Assembly (NCBI GenBank): GCA_024401215.1
Contig: JAKSLL010000004.1
Location: 1 to 64,000 of the forward strand
From: Bacteroidaceae bacterium
GTDB taxonomy: Bacteria; Bacteroidota; Bacteroidia; Bacteroidales; Bacteroidaceae
Length of the DNA stretch: 64,000 nucleotides
Reading direction: 5' to 3'
In this document: in pieces, positions 53,177 through 62,931 of the stretch
How positions within the stretch are numbered: the stretch's first letter is position 1
Layout: each line of letters opens with the position of its first letter
Notes under the pieces: model-generated
The model's database searches: none
Told to the model about the DNA's origin: nothing
The model's input: only the letters and a program-made list of their open reading frames with translations
Made by a program: the position numbers and the translations under genes

Positions 53177-54559
53177 ATGCAAAAACAACAGACCCTGAAA
53201 GAGTCTTTCTCCCTTCAAGGAAAAGGACTTCATACAGGCCAATTTATAACAGCTGTGTTCTGCCCTGCTGGTGAAAACCATGGATATAAAATACAACGCA
53301 CAGATATAGAGGGCGAGCCAGTCATCGATTGCAATGCTGATTATGTAGGTGACACACAGCGTGGTACGGTGCTCGTGAAAGGCGACATCAAGATTTCAAC
53401 CATTGAGCACGCAATGGCTGCTCTTTATGCAAGCGGCGTTGATAACTGCCTCATTAAGCTTGACGGTCCGGAAATGCCAATCCTTGACGGCAGCGCATTG
53501 CCTTTCATCGAGGAAATACAGAAGGTTGGGCTTCAGGAGCAGGATGCAAAGAAGGATTATTTCATTGTGAAGGAGAAGATGGAGGTGACTGGTGACAATG
53601 GCGAGCACCTCATCCTTATTCCAGACGATAAGTTCTGTGTAAATGCGCAGATAGCTTTTGAATCACAGATTCTCGACAACCAGTTTGCTAATCTTGAGAA
53701 TCTCGCTGACTTCCCTGCTGAGATTGCTTCTGCTCGCACATTTGTGTTTGTAAGAGAGATTGAGCCTCTCCTCAATCTTGGTCTCATCAAGGGCGGCGAT
53801 CTTGACAATGCAATCGTTATCTATGAGCGTGAACTCCCACAGGAGCGCTATGACAAGCTTGCGGACACTCTCGGCATACCTCACATGGATGCAACAAAGC
53901 TTGGCTACATCAACCACAAGCCTCTCACATGGAATAATGAGACAGCACGCCATAAGCTTCTTGACATCATTGGCGACCTTGCACTTGTGGGCAGACCAAT
54001 ACTTGGCCGTGTGATTGCCACTAAGCCAGGACATACTATAAATAATAAGTTCGCGCGCGTAATAAAGAAAGAGATAAAGAAGCATGAAGTGCAGTGCCCT
54101 GTATATAATCCAAACGAGGCGCCTCTCATGGATGTGAACAAGATTCGCTCTCTTCTTCCACACCGCTATCCAATGCAGCTCGTTGACAAGGTTATCTCTG
54201 TCGATGACGTAGAGATTGTTGCGGTGAAGAATGTGACAAGCAACGAACCTTTCTTCACAGGACATTTCCCTCAGGAGCCAGTAATGCCAGGCGTGCTTAT
54301 CGTTGAGGCTATGGCTCAGGCAGGCGGTCTTCTTGTGCTTAATAATGTGGAGGAGCCTGAGAGATGGTCAACATACTTCATGAAGATTGACAATGTGAAA
54401 TTCCGCCGCAAGGTTGTGCCAGGCGACACTCTCATCTTTAAGGTGAAGATGATGGGTCCGCTTAGACGCGGCATAGCAACTATGGCTGGCCTTGTGTTTG
54501 TCGGCGAGACTATTGCCGCCGAGGCAGAATTTACAGCTCAGATAGTAAAGAATAAATAG
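53177..54559 (+). CDS. lpxC-fabZ: Bifunctional LpxC deacetylase / FabZ dehydratase
   Basis: A 460-residue fusion, usual for Bacteroidetes. The N-terminal LpxC part (about 1-300) is the zinc deacetylase committing UDP-acyl-GlcNAc to lipid A; ISTIEHAMAAL gives zinc ligand H78 and E77, PILDGSALPF and HKLLDIIGDLALVG complete the site. The C-terminal FabZ part (about 315-460) is a hotdog dehydratase of fatty-acid synthesis, with LLPHRYPMQLVD and the active-site block EPFFTGHFPQEPVMPGVLIVE. The fusion ties lipid A and fatty-acid flux to one chain. It sits between lpxD and lpxA. Confidence 0.97.
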   Translation: MQKQQTLKESFSLQGKGLHTGQFITAVFCPAGENHGYKIQRTDIEGEPVIDCNADYVGDTQRGTVLVKGDIKISTIEHAMAALYASGVDNCLIKLDGPEMPILDGSALPFIEEIQKVGLQEQDAKKDYFIVKEKMEVTGDNGEHLILIPDDKFCVNAQIAFESQILDNQFANLENLADFPAEIASARTFVFVREIEPLLNLGLIKGGDLDNAIVIYERELPQERYDKLADTLGIPHMDATKLGYINHKPLTWNNETARHKLLDIIGDLALVGRPILGRVIATKPGHTINNKFARVIKKEIKKHEVQCPVYNPNEAPLMDVNKIRSLLPHRYPMQLVDKVISVDDVEIVAVKNVTSNEPFFTGHFPQEPVMPGVLIVEAMAQAGGLLVLNNVEEPERWSTYFMKIDNVKFRRKVVPGDTLIFKVKMMGPLRRGIATMAGLVFVGETIAAEAEFTAQIVKNK

Positions 54560-54570
54560 AAAACAATAGA

Positions 54571-54623
54571 CACACACCCAGCATGGTGTCCCTCTCGCAG
54601 ATTGCAGGAGGTTAGGCGGGTGA
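54571..54623 (+). promoter_or_regulatory. Hairpin leader repeat upstream of lpxA
   Basis: ACACACCCAGCATGGTGTCC, CTCTCGCAGATTGCAGGAGG, then TTAGGCGGG and ATG. GGAGG (54607-54611) is 18 bases from the lpxA start. Order and spacing match the leaders of pyrF and aroE. Confidence 0.6.
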
Positions 54624-54629
54624 CCGTTT

Positions 54630-55397
54630 ATGATTAGTCCATTAGCATTTATTGACCCAGAGGCAAAGATTGGTGAGAATTGTGAGATTGGTCCATTCTG
54701 CTTCATCGACAAGAATGTAGTCATCGGAGATAATAATGTATTGATGAACAGTGTGACATTGCTCAGCGGCACACGTGTAGGCAATGGAAACACATTCTTC
54801 CCAGGTGCTGTGATAGGAGCGGTGCCTCAAGATCTCAAGTTCAGAGGCGAAGAGACATTCGTGGAAATCGGCGATAACAATAAGATTCGCGAAAATGTCA
54901 CTATTCACCGTGGCACAGCAAGCAAGGGAAAGACTACTGTCGGCAGCAATAATCTTATTATGGAGAATGCGCATATCGCTCATGACTGCGAGTTTGGCTC
55001 TGGCATTATCATGGGCAACTCTACTAAGCTTGCAGGTGAGGTTGTTGTAGATGACAATGCTATCATCTCTGCTGTCGTACTTGTTCACCAGTTCTGCCGC
55101 ATCGGAGGTTATGTGATGGTTCAGGGTGGCACACGCACAAGCAAGGACATCCCTCCATTCATCATGGCAGGTAAGGAGCCTGTTGCGTATGCTGGTCTTA
55201 ATATCGTAGGTCTTCGCCGCCGCGGCTTCAGCAATGAGATTATAGACAATATACATCATGCTTATCGTCTCATTTATAACTGCAACCTTACTGTTGCAGA
55301 AGCTATTGAGGCAATACGCAATGAGGTGCCTATGAGCAAGGAGATAGAGTATATAATCGATTTTGTTAGCTCTTCAAAGAGAGGCATTGTTAGATAA
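54630..55397 (+). CDS. lpxA: UDP-N-acetylglucosamine O-acyltransferase
   Basis: A 255-residue beta-helix acyltransferase, first step of lipid A synthesis. Hexapeptide repeats start at the N terminus (PEAKIGENCEIGPFCFIDKNVVIG); the block VTIHRGT and MENAHIAHDCEFG holds the catalytic-type histidine, and GLNIVGLRRRGFSNEII leads into the C-terminal helices. Normal length. It follows lpxC-fabZ by 70 bases containing the leader repeat, which could tune its translation relative to lpxC-fabZ. Confidence 0.97.
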   Translation: MISPLAFIDPEAKIGENCEIGPFCFIDKNVVIGDNNVLMNSVTLLSGTRVGNGNTFFPGAVIGAVPQDLKFRGEETFVEIGDNNKIRENVTIHRGTASKGKTTVGSNNLIMENAHIAHDCEFGSGIIMGNSTKLAGEVVVDDNAIISAVVLVHQFCRIGGYVMVQGGTRTSKDIPPFIMAGKEPVAYAGLNIVGLRRRGFSNEIIDNIHHAYRLIYNCNLTVAEAIEAIRNEVPMSKEIEYIIDFVSSSKRGIVR

Positions 55398-55405
55398 TAG
55401 TATAG

Positions 55406-55469
55406 GTAGCTGTTCGAAATTTGTAAAAGCTGTTATATGCAGCTATAAATATGAATTTTGAACAGCTAC
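55406..55469 (+). terminator. Hairpin after lpxA
   Basis: GTAGCTGTTCGAAATT (55406-55421) faces the inverted AATTTTGAACAGCTAC (55454-55469), with an inner AGCTG/CAGCT pair. It begins 9 bases after the lpxA stop codon and probably ends the lpx transcript. Confidence 0.6.
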
Positions 55470-55602
55470 ATTACATAATTTTAGTAAGTCGTTAGACTTG
55501 TCGGGGTTTACGGTTTGTTCTCTTTTTGTGTATGTCAGCATAATCCAAGAGAGTCGCATGCATTGCCGTAGAGCCTCTAAAACCTGCTAATATCGTAATT
55601 AT

Positions 55603-56148
55603 ATGGTTTACCGTTTCACTATAATCTCAGATGAGGCTGATGGCTTTATGAGAGAGATAAAGATTGACGCCAACGCAAAATTCCTTGAATTGCACCAGCT
55701 TATACTTGAAGCTTGTGGATATAAGGATGACCAGATGACATCTTTCACTATCTGCGAGAATGGATGGGAGAAGGGGCAGGAGATTTTGCTTGTTGACATG
55801 GGCAATGATGATGACGGACGTATTATGTCTGAAACAGAACTTGCTGATTTCCTCGAAGAAGAGAAGCAGCACATGCTGTACACTTTCGACCCGCTTGCTG
55901 ATCGCGTGTTCTTCATCGAACTGTCAAAAATCATAACAGGCAAGAATCTCGACAAAGGCATCATCTCTCGCTCTATGGGAGAGGCTCCAGCACAGACTAT
56001 TGACTTCGATGACATTTTTGATGATAAGCTTATGGCTTCAGATTCTGCATCGCTTTTTGATGACGATGATGCAGATATGTATGGCGATGCGGTGTCTTCG
56101 GAAGATTTGGAAAACGAGGGGTATGATTTTGCGGATGAAGACTATTGA
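55603..56148 (+). CDS. Plasmid pRiA4b ORF-3-like protein
   Basis: A 181-residue cytoplasmic protein. It opens MVYRFTIISDEADGFMREIKI, then LHQLILEACGYKDDQMTSF, and has TFDPLADRVFFIELSKI further on; this is the PRiA4_ORF3 pattern (PF07929 type). The last 50 residues are almost all acidic (DDDDADMYGDAV), a tail common in Bacteroidetes homologues. The biochemical role is unknown. It is followed by miaA after about 18 bases, so the pair is probably co-transcribed. Confidence 0.75.
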   Translation: MVYRFTIISDEADGFMREIKIDANAKFLELHQLILEACGYKDDQMTSFTICENGWEKGQEILLVDMGNDDDGRIMSETELADFLEEEKQHMLYTFDPLADRVFFIELSKIITGKNLDKGIISRSMGEAPAQTIDFDDIFDDKLMASDSASLFDDDDADMYGDAVSSEDLENEGYDFADEDY

Positions 56149-56166
56149 TTTTGCTATTTTCCTGTG

Positions 56167-57087
56167 ATGATGAAAAGTAAGACTCTTATTGTTTTGCTTG
56201 GGCCTACGGGTGTGGGCAAGACGGAGCTGAGCCTTCAAATAGCAGAGAAGTTTGAATGCCCGATTATCAATGCCGACTCGCGCCAGATATATAAAGATAT
56301 AGAGATTGGTACGGCGGCACCTACAGCAGAAGAACTTGACAGGGTGAAGCACTATTTTGTGCATGAGCTTGCCCTGGATGACTATTATAATGCTGCAGAG
56401 TATGAAAAAGATGTGTTGTCCATTCTTGATGAGCAGTTCCAAAGCAGGGATGTGGCGTTGCTTTCTGGTGGCAGCATGATGTACATAGATGCTGTAGTGA
56501 AAGGCATTGACGACATACCTACTGTTGACGATGACACTCGCAATATGATGAAAGAGCGTCTGGAGAAGGAAGGGCTTGATGTGCTGCTGGAAGAGCTCCG
56601 ACTGCTTGATCCTGAGCATTATGCGATTGTTGATAAGAAAAATCATAAGAGAGTAGTGCATGCTCTTGAAATATGCTATATGACGGGGAAGACTTACACC
56701 TCTTTCCGCAGTAACATCACAAAAGAGCGACCATTCCGAATTGTGAAGTTCGGGCTGATGCGAGATAGGGAAAAGCTCTTTAGCAGAATAAATAGCAGGG
56801 TGGATAAGATGATGCGTGACGGCCTTATGGATGAGGTTAAGCGTGTTTACCCACTTAGGCATTTGAATTCGCTCAACACCGTCGGATATAAGGAGTTGTT
56901 TAAGGTCCTCGACGGAGAATGGGAATTGCCGATGGCAGTGGAGCGAATAAAGAAAAACACAAGAGTATATGCTAAAAAACAGATTACTTGGTACAAGCAT
57001 GATGCTGACATTCATTGGCTTGACGCTGATGTGATGAGTACAAGCGACATGTTAAAAACGATAGAAAATGAAATCTATTTTAATTAA
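56167..57087 (+). CDS. miaA: tRNA dimethylallyltransferase
   Basis: An enzyme of about 306 residues that adds the isopentenyl group to A37 of tRNAs reading UNN codons. The P-loop GPTGVGKTE is followed by [20 protein letters not shown], the substrate-binding block, and by NTVGYKEL with [24 protein letters not shown] near the C terminus. Three start codons stand in a row: GTG at 56164, ATG at 56167 and ATG at 56170; the first ATG is used here. The end overlaps the next gene by 20 bases. Confidence 0.96.
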   Translation: MMKSKTLIVLLGPTGVGKTELSLQIAEKFECPIINADSRQIYKDIEIGTAAPTAEELDRVKHYFVHELALDDYYNAAEYEKDVLSILDEQFQSRDVALLSGGSMMYIDAVVKGIDDIPTVDDDTRNMMKERLEKEGLDVLLEELRLLDPEHYAIVDKKNHKRVVHALEICYMTGKTYTSFRSNITKERPFRIVKFGLMRDREKLFSRINSRVDKMMRDGLMDEVKRVYPLRHLNSLNTVGYKELFKVLDGEWELPMAVERIKKNTRVYAKKQITWYKHDADIHWLDADVMSTSDMLKTIENEIYFN

Positions 57088-59488
57088 GATTTGGAGCTAT
57101 ATCAAAAATGCTATTTTTTGGTATGGAAGTCAGTACAAAGGGAAGTGGTATCAGCGCATAGCAACTCCTATTGCTTCTCTTTTCGTTTTCTTCTTCCTTT
57201 ATTTGGGAGCCGTTGATGTGAACCTCTTCGGCTTGTTTGGCGTTTCGCCAACAATGGATGTCATTCAAAACCCTATCACAAATGAGGCGTCTCTGATATA
57301 CTCTTCAGACAGCGTTTATCTTGGCAAGTTCTTCAGCGAGAACAGGTCGCCAGTGAAGTTTGAAGAGATTTCACCTTATGTCATCGATGCCCTTATCTCT
57401 ACCGAAGATGAACGATTTTATGAGCATCACGGCATAGACTATCAGGGACTTTTTGCGGCATTCAAGGATATTGCTAAAGGCAATCCGCGAGGTGCCAGCA
57501 CAATAACTCAGCAGCTTGTGAAGAATCTCTTCAAGATTCGTTCTCAGTATTCTACCGGTCTTCTGGGCAAGGTGCCAGGTCTTGGAATACTCGTTATGAA
57601 GTCTAAAGAGTGGATTACTGCTATCAAGATTGAGAACATGTACAGCAAGCAGGACATCCTCACTCTCTATCTCAACACGGTGGATTTCGGCAGCAATGCG
57701 TTTGGAATAAAGACAGCGGCAAAGACCTACTTCAAGACAACGCCGCAGAATCTGACAGCGGAGCAGTCTGCCGTTCTTGTTGGTCTGCTCAAGGCGACGA
57801 CAACATACAACCCCCGTGTCAATCCCAAGAACAGCTTTGATAGACGCAATGTTGTGCTCAACAATATGTATAAGCACGGCAAGCTGACAAAGCAGGAGTG
57901 CGACTCATTGAGCAAGATACCTATCAACCTCAACTATAATGTGGAGAACACTTATGACGGTTCTGCACAGTATTTCCGTGAAGCTATCAAAAACTATCTG
58001 GCAGATTGGTGCAAGAAAAACAATGTAGACATTTATTCTGATGGATTGAAGATATACGCGACTATTGACACCCGAATGCAGCATTATGCAGAGCAGGCTG
58101 TGCAAGAGCAGATGCGTCAGATTCAGTCTCGATTCAATCAGCATTGGGGAGGACGTGCGCCATGGTGCGATGAGAGAGGCATGGAGATAGCGCATTTCAT
58201 CGAAGACATAGCGAAGCGCACAGAAGCGTATAAGTATCTCTCAAAGAAATATGATGGCAATAATGACTCCATCTTCCACTACCTCAACACTCCTCATGTG
58301 GTTAAGGTTTTTGATTATAATAGCCCTAAGCATATTAAGGAGGTGGAGATGTCAACCATGGATTCGATACGCTATATGGTGAAATATATGCATTGCGGAT
58401 TTGTGGCGATGGAGCCTAACACAGGATATGTGCGTGCATGGGTTGGCGACATTGACTTCAACTCGTGGAAGTACGACAAGGTGTCGGCAATGCGCCAGCC
58501 AGGCTCTACTTTCAAGCTTTTCGTCTATTCGTCAGCTTTTGAGCATGATGACGAGATGACTCCGATGACATATTACCGTGATTCATATATTTCGATGAAG
58601 GTGCCTGATGACAAAGACACAACAAAGATGGTCACTTGGACACCTCATAATGCTCAGGGATTCTGCACGAATGCCAACATGCCACTTAAGTCGGCTTATG
58701 CGCAGTCGGTGAACACTATAGCGGTGAAGCTTGGACAGGATACAGGCATCAACAATGTGGCAAAGATAGCCCATGACATGGGTATTCTCAGCCCGCTTGA
58801 CCCAACACCATCCTTGGCACTTGGCTCATCTGACGTGAATCTTCTTGAACTTGTCAACGCTTATTGTACGGTGGCAAACGACGGCAAGCATAGAAGGCCT
58901 ATACTCGTTACAAAGGTCATAGACCGTGACGGAGAGGTTATTTATGACTGCGAGAAAGATGAGGAAGAGCCTAAGCAGGTCATAAAGTATAAGACTGCAT
59001 TCTATATGCAGAAGCTTATGTGGAGCGGTGTTTACGAATACGGAACATCAGGTTCTCTGATATCCTATGTGCGCCCTTATATAAATAATATAGATTTAGG
59101 AGGAAAGACAGGAACATCATCCAACCACTCTGATGCATGGTTTGTAGGAACAACGCCTAAGCTTGTTGGTGGAGCATGGGTAGGAGGTGAGTATCGCTGC
59201 ATACACTTCCGCACAGGTCAGCTTGGACAAGGTTCGCGAACAGCCCTGCCTGTATATGGAACATTCATGAAGAAGCTGCTTGCCGATCCGAAGTTTGCGC
59301 ATTATCTCGCTAAATACGCACCGCCGAAGGAGAACATCCCTACGAAGAATTATCAGGGTGCATATTATGTCGTTCCTTCGCATAGGGAAGACGAAGAGGG
59401 TGAGTCTTATGATGGTGCAGGTGAGGAGCATTTCTCCATGCCTTCAGAATCTTCATCGGCTCCTGCAGAATCTGCCCCTGCTGAATAA
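57068..59488 (+). CDS. Class A penicillin-binding protein (PBP1A type)
   Basis: An 806-residue bifunctional peptidoglycan synthase. One transmembrane helix near residues 32-50 anchors it. The GT51 glycosyltransferase domain starts about residue 100: [17 protein letters not shown] gives E113 and [13 protein letters not shown] follows. The transpeptidase has its catalytic S480 in GSTFK (S480-T-F-K483), SVN in [12 protein letters not shown], and KTGTS at 680-684. A Ser/Pro/Ala/Glu-rich tail ends the protein. The first 20 bases lie inside miaA, so translation may be coupled. Confidence 0.95.
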   Translation: MKSILIKIWSYIKNAIFWYGSQYKGKWYQRIATPIASLFVFFFLYLGAVDVNLFGLFGVSPTMDVIQNPITNEASLIYSSDSVYLGKFFSENRSPVKFEEISPYVIDALISTEDERFYEHHGIDYQGLFAAFKDIAKGNPRGASTITQQLVKNLFKIRSQYSTGLLGKVPGLGILVMKSKEWITAIKIENMYSKQDILTLYLNTVDFGSNAFGIKTAAKTYFKTTPQNLTAEQSAVLVGLLKATTTYNPRVNPKNSFDRRNVVLNNMYKHGKLTKQECDSLSKIPINLNYNVENTYDGSAQYFREAIKNYLADWCKKNNVDIYSDGLKIYATIDTRMQHYAEQAVQEQMRQIQSRFNQHWGGRAPWCDERGMEIAHFIEDIAKRTEAYKYLSKKYDGNNDSIFHYLNTPHVVKVFDYNSPKHIKEVEMSTMDSIRYMVKYMHCGFVAMEPNTGYVRAWVGDIDFNSWKYDKVSAMRQPGSTFKLFVYSSAFEHDDEMTPMTYYRDSYISMKVPDDKDTTKMVTWTPHNAQGFCTNANMPLKSAYAQSVNTIAVKLGQDTGINNVAKIAHDMGILSPLDPTPSLALGSSDVNLLELVNAYCTVANDGKHRRPILVTKVIDRDGEVIYDCEKDEEEPKQVIKYKTAFYMQKLMWSGVYEYGTSGSLISYVRPYINNIDLGGKTGTSSNHSDAWFVGTTPKLVGGAWVGGEYRCIHFRTGQLGQGSRTALPVYGTFMKKLLADPKFAHYLAKYAPPKENIPTKNYQGAYYVVPSHREDEEGESYDGAGEEHFSMPSESSSAPAESAPAE

Positions 59489-59645
59489 CTACTTATATAT
59501 GTAAGTATCTGTACAAATTATTTTTATAATCAAGAATTTAGAGAACCTCGAAGAGCTCGGCGTGGCCAAATTAGAGATTTCTTCATTCAGTTTGCCAGCA
59601 AACTGTTCTTGCTAATTCTGAATTAAATCGTTACGATTGGAATTA

Positions 59646-59672
59646 AGAGAAGCCATCCGGATGGCATTCTCT
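59646..59672 (+). terminator. Palindrome GCCATCCGGATGGC after the PBP gene
   Basis: The perfect 14-base palindrome GCCATCCGGATGGC (59652-59665) is flanked by AGAGA and TTCTCT. It stands 157 bases after the PBP stop codon and is followed by pyrimidine-rich sequence. The related GCCATGCGGATGGC at 50772-50785 follows purM. Confidence 0.5.
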
Positions 59673-59743
59673 CATTCTCTTCATTCGTGATAAATATGAA
59701 AATAATTTTGACCACATACTTATGTGATCAAAAATAGTAACAT

Positions 59744-61768
59744 TTGGACACGCTAAAAATTGACACAGATAATCCTGAGTTCAAGAACGCATTGAGTCTT
59801 GTGCAGTTCACCAACCAGTCTGTATTCTTGACAGGAAAAGCTGGTACAGGAAAATCTACATTCTTGAAATACATCTGTAGCATAACAAAGAAAAAATATG
59901 TTGTGCTTGCTCCTACGGGTATTGCTGCCATCAATGCTGGCGGCAGTACCCTTCATAGCTTCTTTCATCTTCCTTTTCATCCTCTTGTACCTGATGACAG
60001 CCGTTATCAGGGCAGCAGGCGTCTGCGTGATTTCTTGAAATACAATAAGGAGCAAGTCAAACTCCTCAAACAGGTTGACCTTGTCATTATTGATGAGATA
60101 TCTATGGTGCGCGCAGATATCATCGATTTCATTGACCGTATTCTGAGGGTGTATTCTGGTTGCTCTCGTCTGCCTTTCGGCGGAAAGCAGATGCTCTTTG
60201 TCGGCGACGTGTTTCAGCTTGAACCAGTAGTTACAAAAGATGAAAGAGAAATTTTGCAGAGGTTCTATGAAACGCCGCATTTCTTCTCTGCACATGTGTT
60301 TCATGAGATGCAACTTGTGTCTGTCGAACTCACGAAGGTGTACAGGCAGAATGACAATGTCTTTGTGAGTGTTCTCGACCATATACGCACAAATACGGCA
60401 TCTTCGCAAGACTTGCAGCTGCTCAACACATGCGTCGGTCAGGATGTGTCGTCAGGTGAGGGGCTTTTTGTCACTCTCGCTGCTCGCCGTGATGTTGTTG
60501 ACCATATCAATCAGCGCAATCTTGCTGATATAGAAGGGGAGTCGGTCATACTGCCTGGCGAGATAAAGGGCGAATTCCCTGAGTCGATGCTTCCTACGCT
60601 TATGGACCTTGAACTGAAGGTTGGCGCACAGGTCATATTCATAAAGAATGATCAGGACAAACGCTGGGTGAATGGTACGATAGGCATGATTGTGGGCATG
60701 GATATGGAGGGCAAGTGCCTTTACATCCATACTGACGAAGGCAAGGATTTTGATGTTGAGAGGGCGTTGTGGGCTAATGTGCGTTATTCGTATAACGAGC
60801 AGGAAAAGAAGATAGAGGAGGAGGAGCTTGGCACATTCACGCAGTTCCCTGTGCGGCTGGCATGGGCAATAACCATACATAAGAGCCAGGGCTTGACATT
60901 CAACAAAGTGGCAATAGACTTTACAGGAGGTGTCTTCGCTGCCGGGCAGACTTATGTGGCGCTCAGCAGATGCCGCTCTCTTGACGGCTTGCAGCTGAAA
61001 AGGGAAATCTCTCAGTCGGATGTGTTTGTCAACCCTAATATCGTGCGTTTCTCTCAGCAGTTCAATAGCCAGAAAGCCATCGATCTTGCATTGAAGCGCG
61101 CAAAGGCGGACATTGAGTATGCTGACGCTTCGAGGGCGTTCGACAAGGGCGATTTCGGTGAATGCCTTGACCATTTCTTCATAGCCATTCATTCACGATA
61201 CGATATCGAGAAAGAGTATGCAAAGAGGTATCTGCGCAGAAAGCTTGGTGTGATAAACATCCTTCGTGCAGAAATAGAAAAACTAAAAGGCGACCTCAAA
61301 AAGAAAGACGAACAGTTGCAGGAGATGCAATTCGTGCTTAATGATTATGCCAAGGAGTATTACGCACTTGGCATGGACTGTGTTAGAATGGACGAGCATA
61401 AGGCAGCCATCACTAATTACGACAAGGCAATACGCATGAATCCCCGCTATTATGAGGCTTATGTGGCTAAGGCGCAATCTCTGCTTGCATTGGGGAAATA
61501 TCATGATGCTCTCCATGAGGTGAACCTTTCGCTCGACATCAGCCCCCTGTATTTCAAGGCTATCTATACTCGAGGCAAGATATTTTTTGCCATGGAGAAT
61601 TATGATTCAGCATCTAATGATTTGAATCGCTGTGTTGGCATAAAACCTAAGAATATCAGCGCTCATCAATTGTATGGAGATATTCTTTCTGCTATGGGCG
61701 AGGAAGAAATGGCGGCATTGCAATGGACGATAGCAGAGAGGTTGAAGAAAGAAAAGGAGAAGCAATGA
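59744..61768 (+). CDS. PIF1/RecD-like helicase with C-terminal TPR repeats
   Basis: A 674-residue ATP-dependent helicase fused to a protein-binding module. Motifs: TGKAGTGKSTF (Walker A, residue about 30), LAPTGIAAINAGGSTLHSF (motif Ia), VIIDEISMVRADIID (Walker B), FVGDVFQLEPV (motif III), TKVYRQND, and the late LAWAITIHKSQGLTF with TYVALSRCRSLDGL. From about residue 515 there is a short coiled coil (EIEKLKGDLKKKDEQLQEM) and then TPRs (YALGMDCVRMDEHKAAITNYDKAIRMNP). The start is TTG: an in-frame TAA lies at 59738-59740 and no ATG precedes the Walker A motif. Single-gene unit. Confidence 0.92.
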   Translation: MDTLKIDTDNPEFKNALSLVQFTNQSVFLTGKAGTGKSTFLKYICSITKKKYVVLAPTGIAAINAGGSTLHSFFHLPFHPLVPDDSRYQGSRRLRDFLKYNKEQVKLLKQVDLVIIDEISMVRADIIDFIDRILRVYSGCSRLPFGGKQMLFVGDVFQLEPVVTKDEREILQRFYETPHFFSAHVFHEMQLVSVELTKVYRQNDNVFVSVLDHIRTNTASSQDLQLLNTCVGQDVSSGEGLFVTLAARRDVVDHINQRNLADIEGESVILPGEIKGEFPESMLPTLMDLELKVGAQVIFIKNDQDKRWVNGTIGMIVGMDMEGKCLYIHTDEGKDFDVERALWANVRYSYNEQEKKIEEEELGTFTQFPVRLAWAITIHKSQGLTFNKVAIDFTGGVFAAGQTYVALSRCRSLDGLQLKREISQSDVFVNPNIVRFSQQFNSQKAIDLALKRAKADIEYADASRAFDKGDFGECLDHFFIAIHSRYDIEKEYAKRYLRRKLGVINILRAEIEKLKGDLKKKDEQLQEMQFVLNDYAKEYYALGMDCVRMDEHKAAITNYDKAIRMNPRYYEAYVAKAQSLLALGKYHDALHEVNLSLDISPLYFKAIYTRGKIFFAMENYDSASNDLNRCVGIKPKNISAHQLYGDILSAMGEEEMAALQWTIAERLKKEKEKQ

Positions 61769-61882
61769 TTGTCGGGCTGCAATAACTGCTGTATGCTGTG
61801 GATTGTCAACGGTAATGTGGTTGATAGCCAGAGGGTAATGCGTTAAGAATGTGGTTGTAATGTAGTCGTTTACAATAAAAAA

Positions 61883-61910
61883 ACAGCGGGGTGTTCACAC
61901 ATCCCGCTGT
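61883..61910 (-). terminator. Rho-independent terminator of the aroE side
   Basis: ACAGCGGG (61883-61890) pairs with CCCGCTGT (61903-61910). On the minus strand it is followed by a run of seven T, the classical form. It terminates transcripts leaving aroE, about 170 bases past its stop codon; in the plus direction it is weaker but could stop the helicase transcript. The rest of the 313-base gap between the helicase and aroE shows nothing notable. Confidence 0.8.
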
Positions 61911-62081
61911 AATTTGTTAATTCAATTTCAAAATCAACGAATAGGTCTAACTCTGAAAAAATTACTTTATTTACTTGATTGCAAAGTTACAATTTTACTG
62001 TTTAATAAACAAGAAAAGTGTGATTTTTCTTGTTCTTTTCCTCGTTAAACTACTTTTTAAATAGAAAATCTCGTTTACGAG

Positions 62082-62831
62082 TTATTTTGAATGCCAGAAT
62101 TCCCACGAAGCAAGAGCTTGAAGAATAAGCATTTCTAATCCGTTTTTCACTATTGCACCCTGTGCTGCTCCTTTTTTCATGAAAAGTGTCTCGTCAGGGT
62201 TATATACAAGGTCATAGAGCAGATGCTTGCCTGTAAGATGCTCATAAGGTATGTTCGGACATTCTTCTGTGTGTGGGAACATTCCGCAAGGCGTGCAGTT
62301 TACGATGATATTATATTCTGACAGCACATCCTTTGTTATAGCATCGTAAGTCACAGTTCCTTCACGCTGGAAGCGTGACACGAATGTGGTCTCTATGCCA
62401 AGTTTCTGTGTGAGCCCGTAATGGATGGCTTTTGATGCTCCTCCTGTTCCCAGTATCAAAGCCTTCTTGTGATATGATTTCACGAGAGGCTCTATGCTGC
62501 GCACAAATCCGATAACATCGCTGTTATAGCCGATGAGCTTAGGATTCTCTTTGTCTGCATCTTCAACCTTGACAACATTTACTGCACCTATGGCGCGCGC
62601 TTCTGGACTTACCTCATCGAGATAGTCCATCACTTTCTGCTTATAGGGGATGGTGACATTCAAGCCTTTCAATTCGGGGTTCTTGGCGATGATGTCAGGG
62701 AACGCCTCTATTGAAGGTATTTCGAAATTGTAATATTGGGCATCGATTTTTTCTGCTTCAAACTTGTCGTTGAAGAAGTTACGAGAGAATGAGTGGCCAA
62801 GTGGATAGCCAACGAGTCCATATTTGTCCAT
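62082..62831 (-). CDS. aroE: Shikimate dehydrogenase
   Basis: A 249-residue enzyme of the shikimate pathway (3-dehydroshikimate to shikimate, NADPH). The start MDKYGLVGYPLGHSFSRNFF at 62831 is chosen; an upstream in-frame ATG at 62873 would translate the leader repeat and adds a peptide unlike the family. Motifs: GYPLGHSFS and NVTIPYKQ (substrate site), EARAIGAVNVV, and the dinucleotide loop LGTGGASKAI. It follows menG by about 100 bases and probably shares its transcript. Confidence 0.95.
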   Translation of the reverse strand: MDKYGLVGYPLGHSFSRNFFNDKFEAEKIDAQYYNFEIPSIEAFPDIIAKNPELKGLNVTIPYKQKVMDYLDEVSPEARAIGAVNVVKVEDADKENPKLIGYNSDVIGFVRSIEPLVKSYHKKALILGTGGASKAIHYGLTQKLGIETTFVSRFQREGTVTYDAITKDVLSEYNIIVNCTPCGMFPHTEECPNIPYEHLTGKHLLYDLVYNPDETLFMKKGAAQGAIVKNGLEMLILQALASWEFWHSK

Positions 62832-62840
62832 AAGTGAACC

Positions 62841-62886
62841 CTTCTTAACCTCCTGCATGCGGAGGGACACCATTCGGGGCGTGTGT
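62841..62886 (-). promoter_or_regulatory. Hairpin leader repeat upstream of aroE
   Basis: On the minus strand: CACACGCCCCGAATGGTGTC, CCTCC, GCATGCA loop, GGAGG, then TTAAGAAGGG and ATG. GGAGG is 17 bases from the aroE start. It matches the pyrF and lpxA leaders in order and spacing. Confidence 0.6.
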
Positions 62887-62931
62887 CAAGTTAATAAAAA
62901 GAAATAAATAAAGTTGTAAATATGTGCTATG

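Noticed and set aside
56038..57015. 325-codon open frame on the minus strand
   Set aside because: Antisense to miaA and the end of the pRiA4b-like gene; no recognisable domain.
62832..62873. Longer aroE with start at 62873
   Set aside because: The extra 14 residues are translated from the leader repeat and do not fit the family N terminus; the start at 62831 gives the standard beginning.
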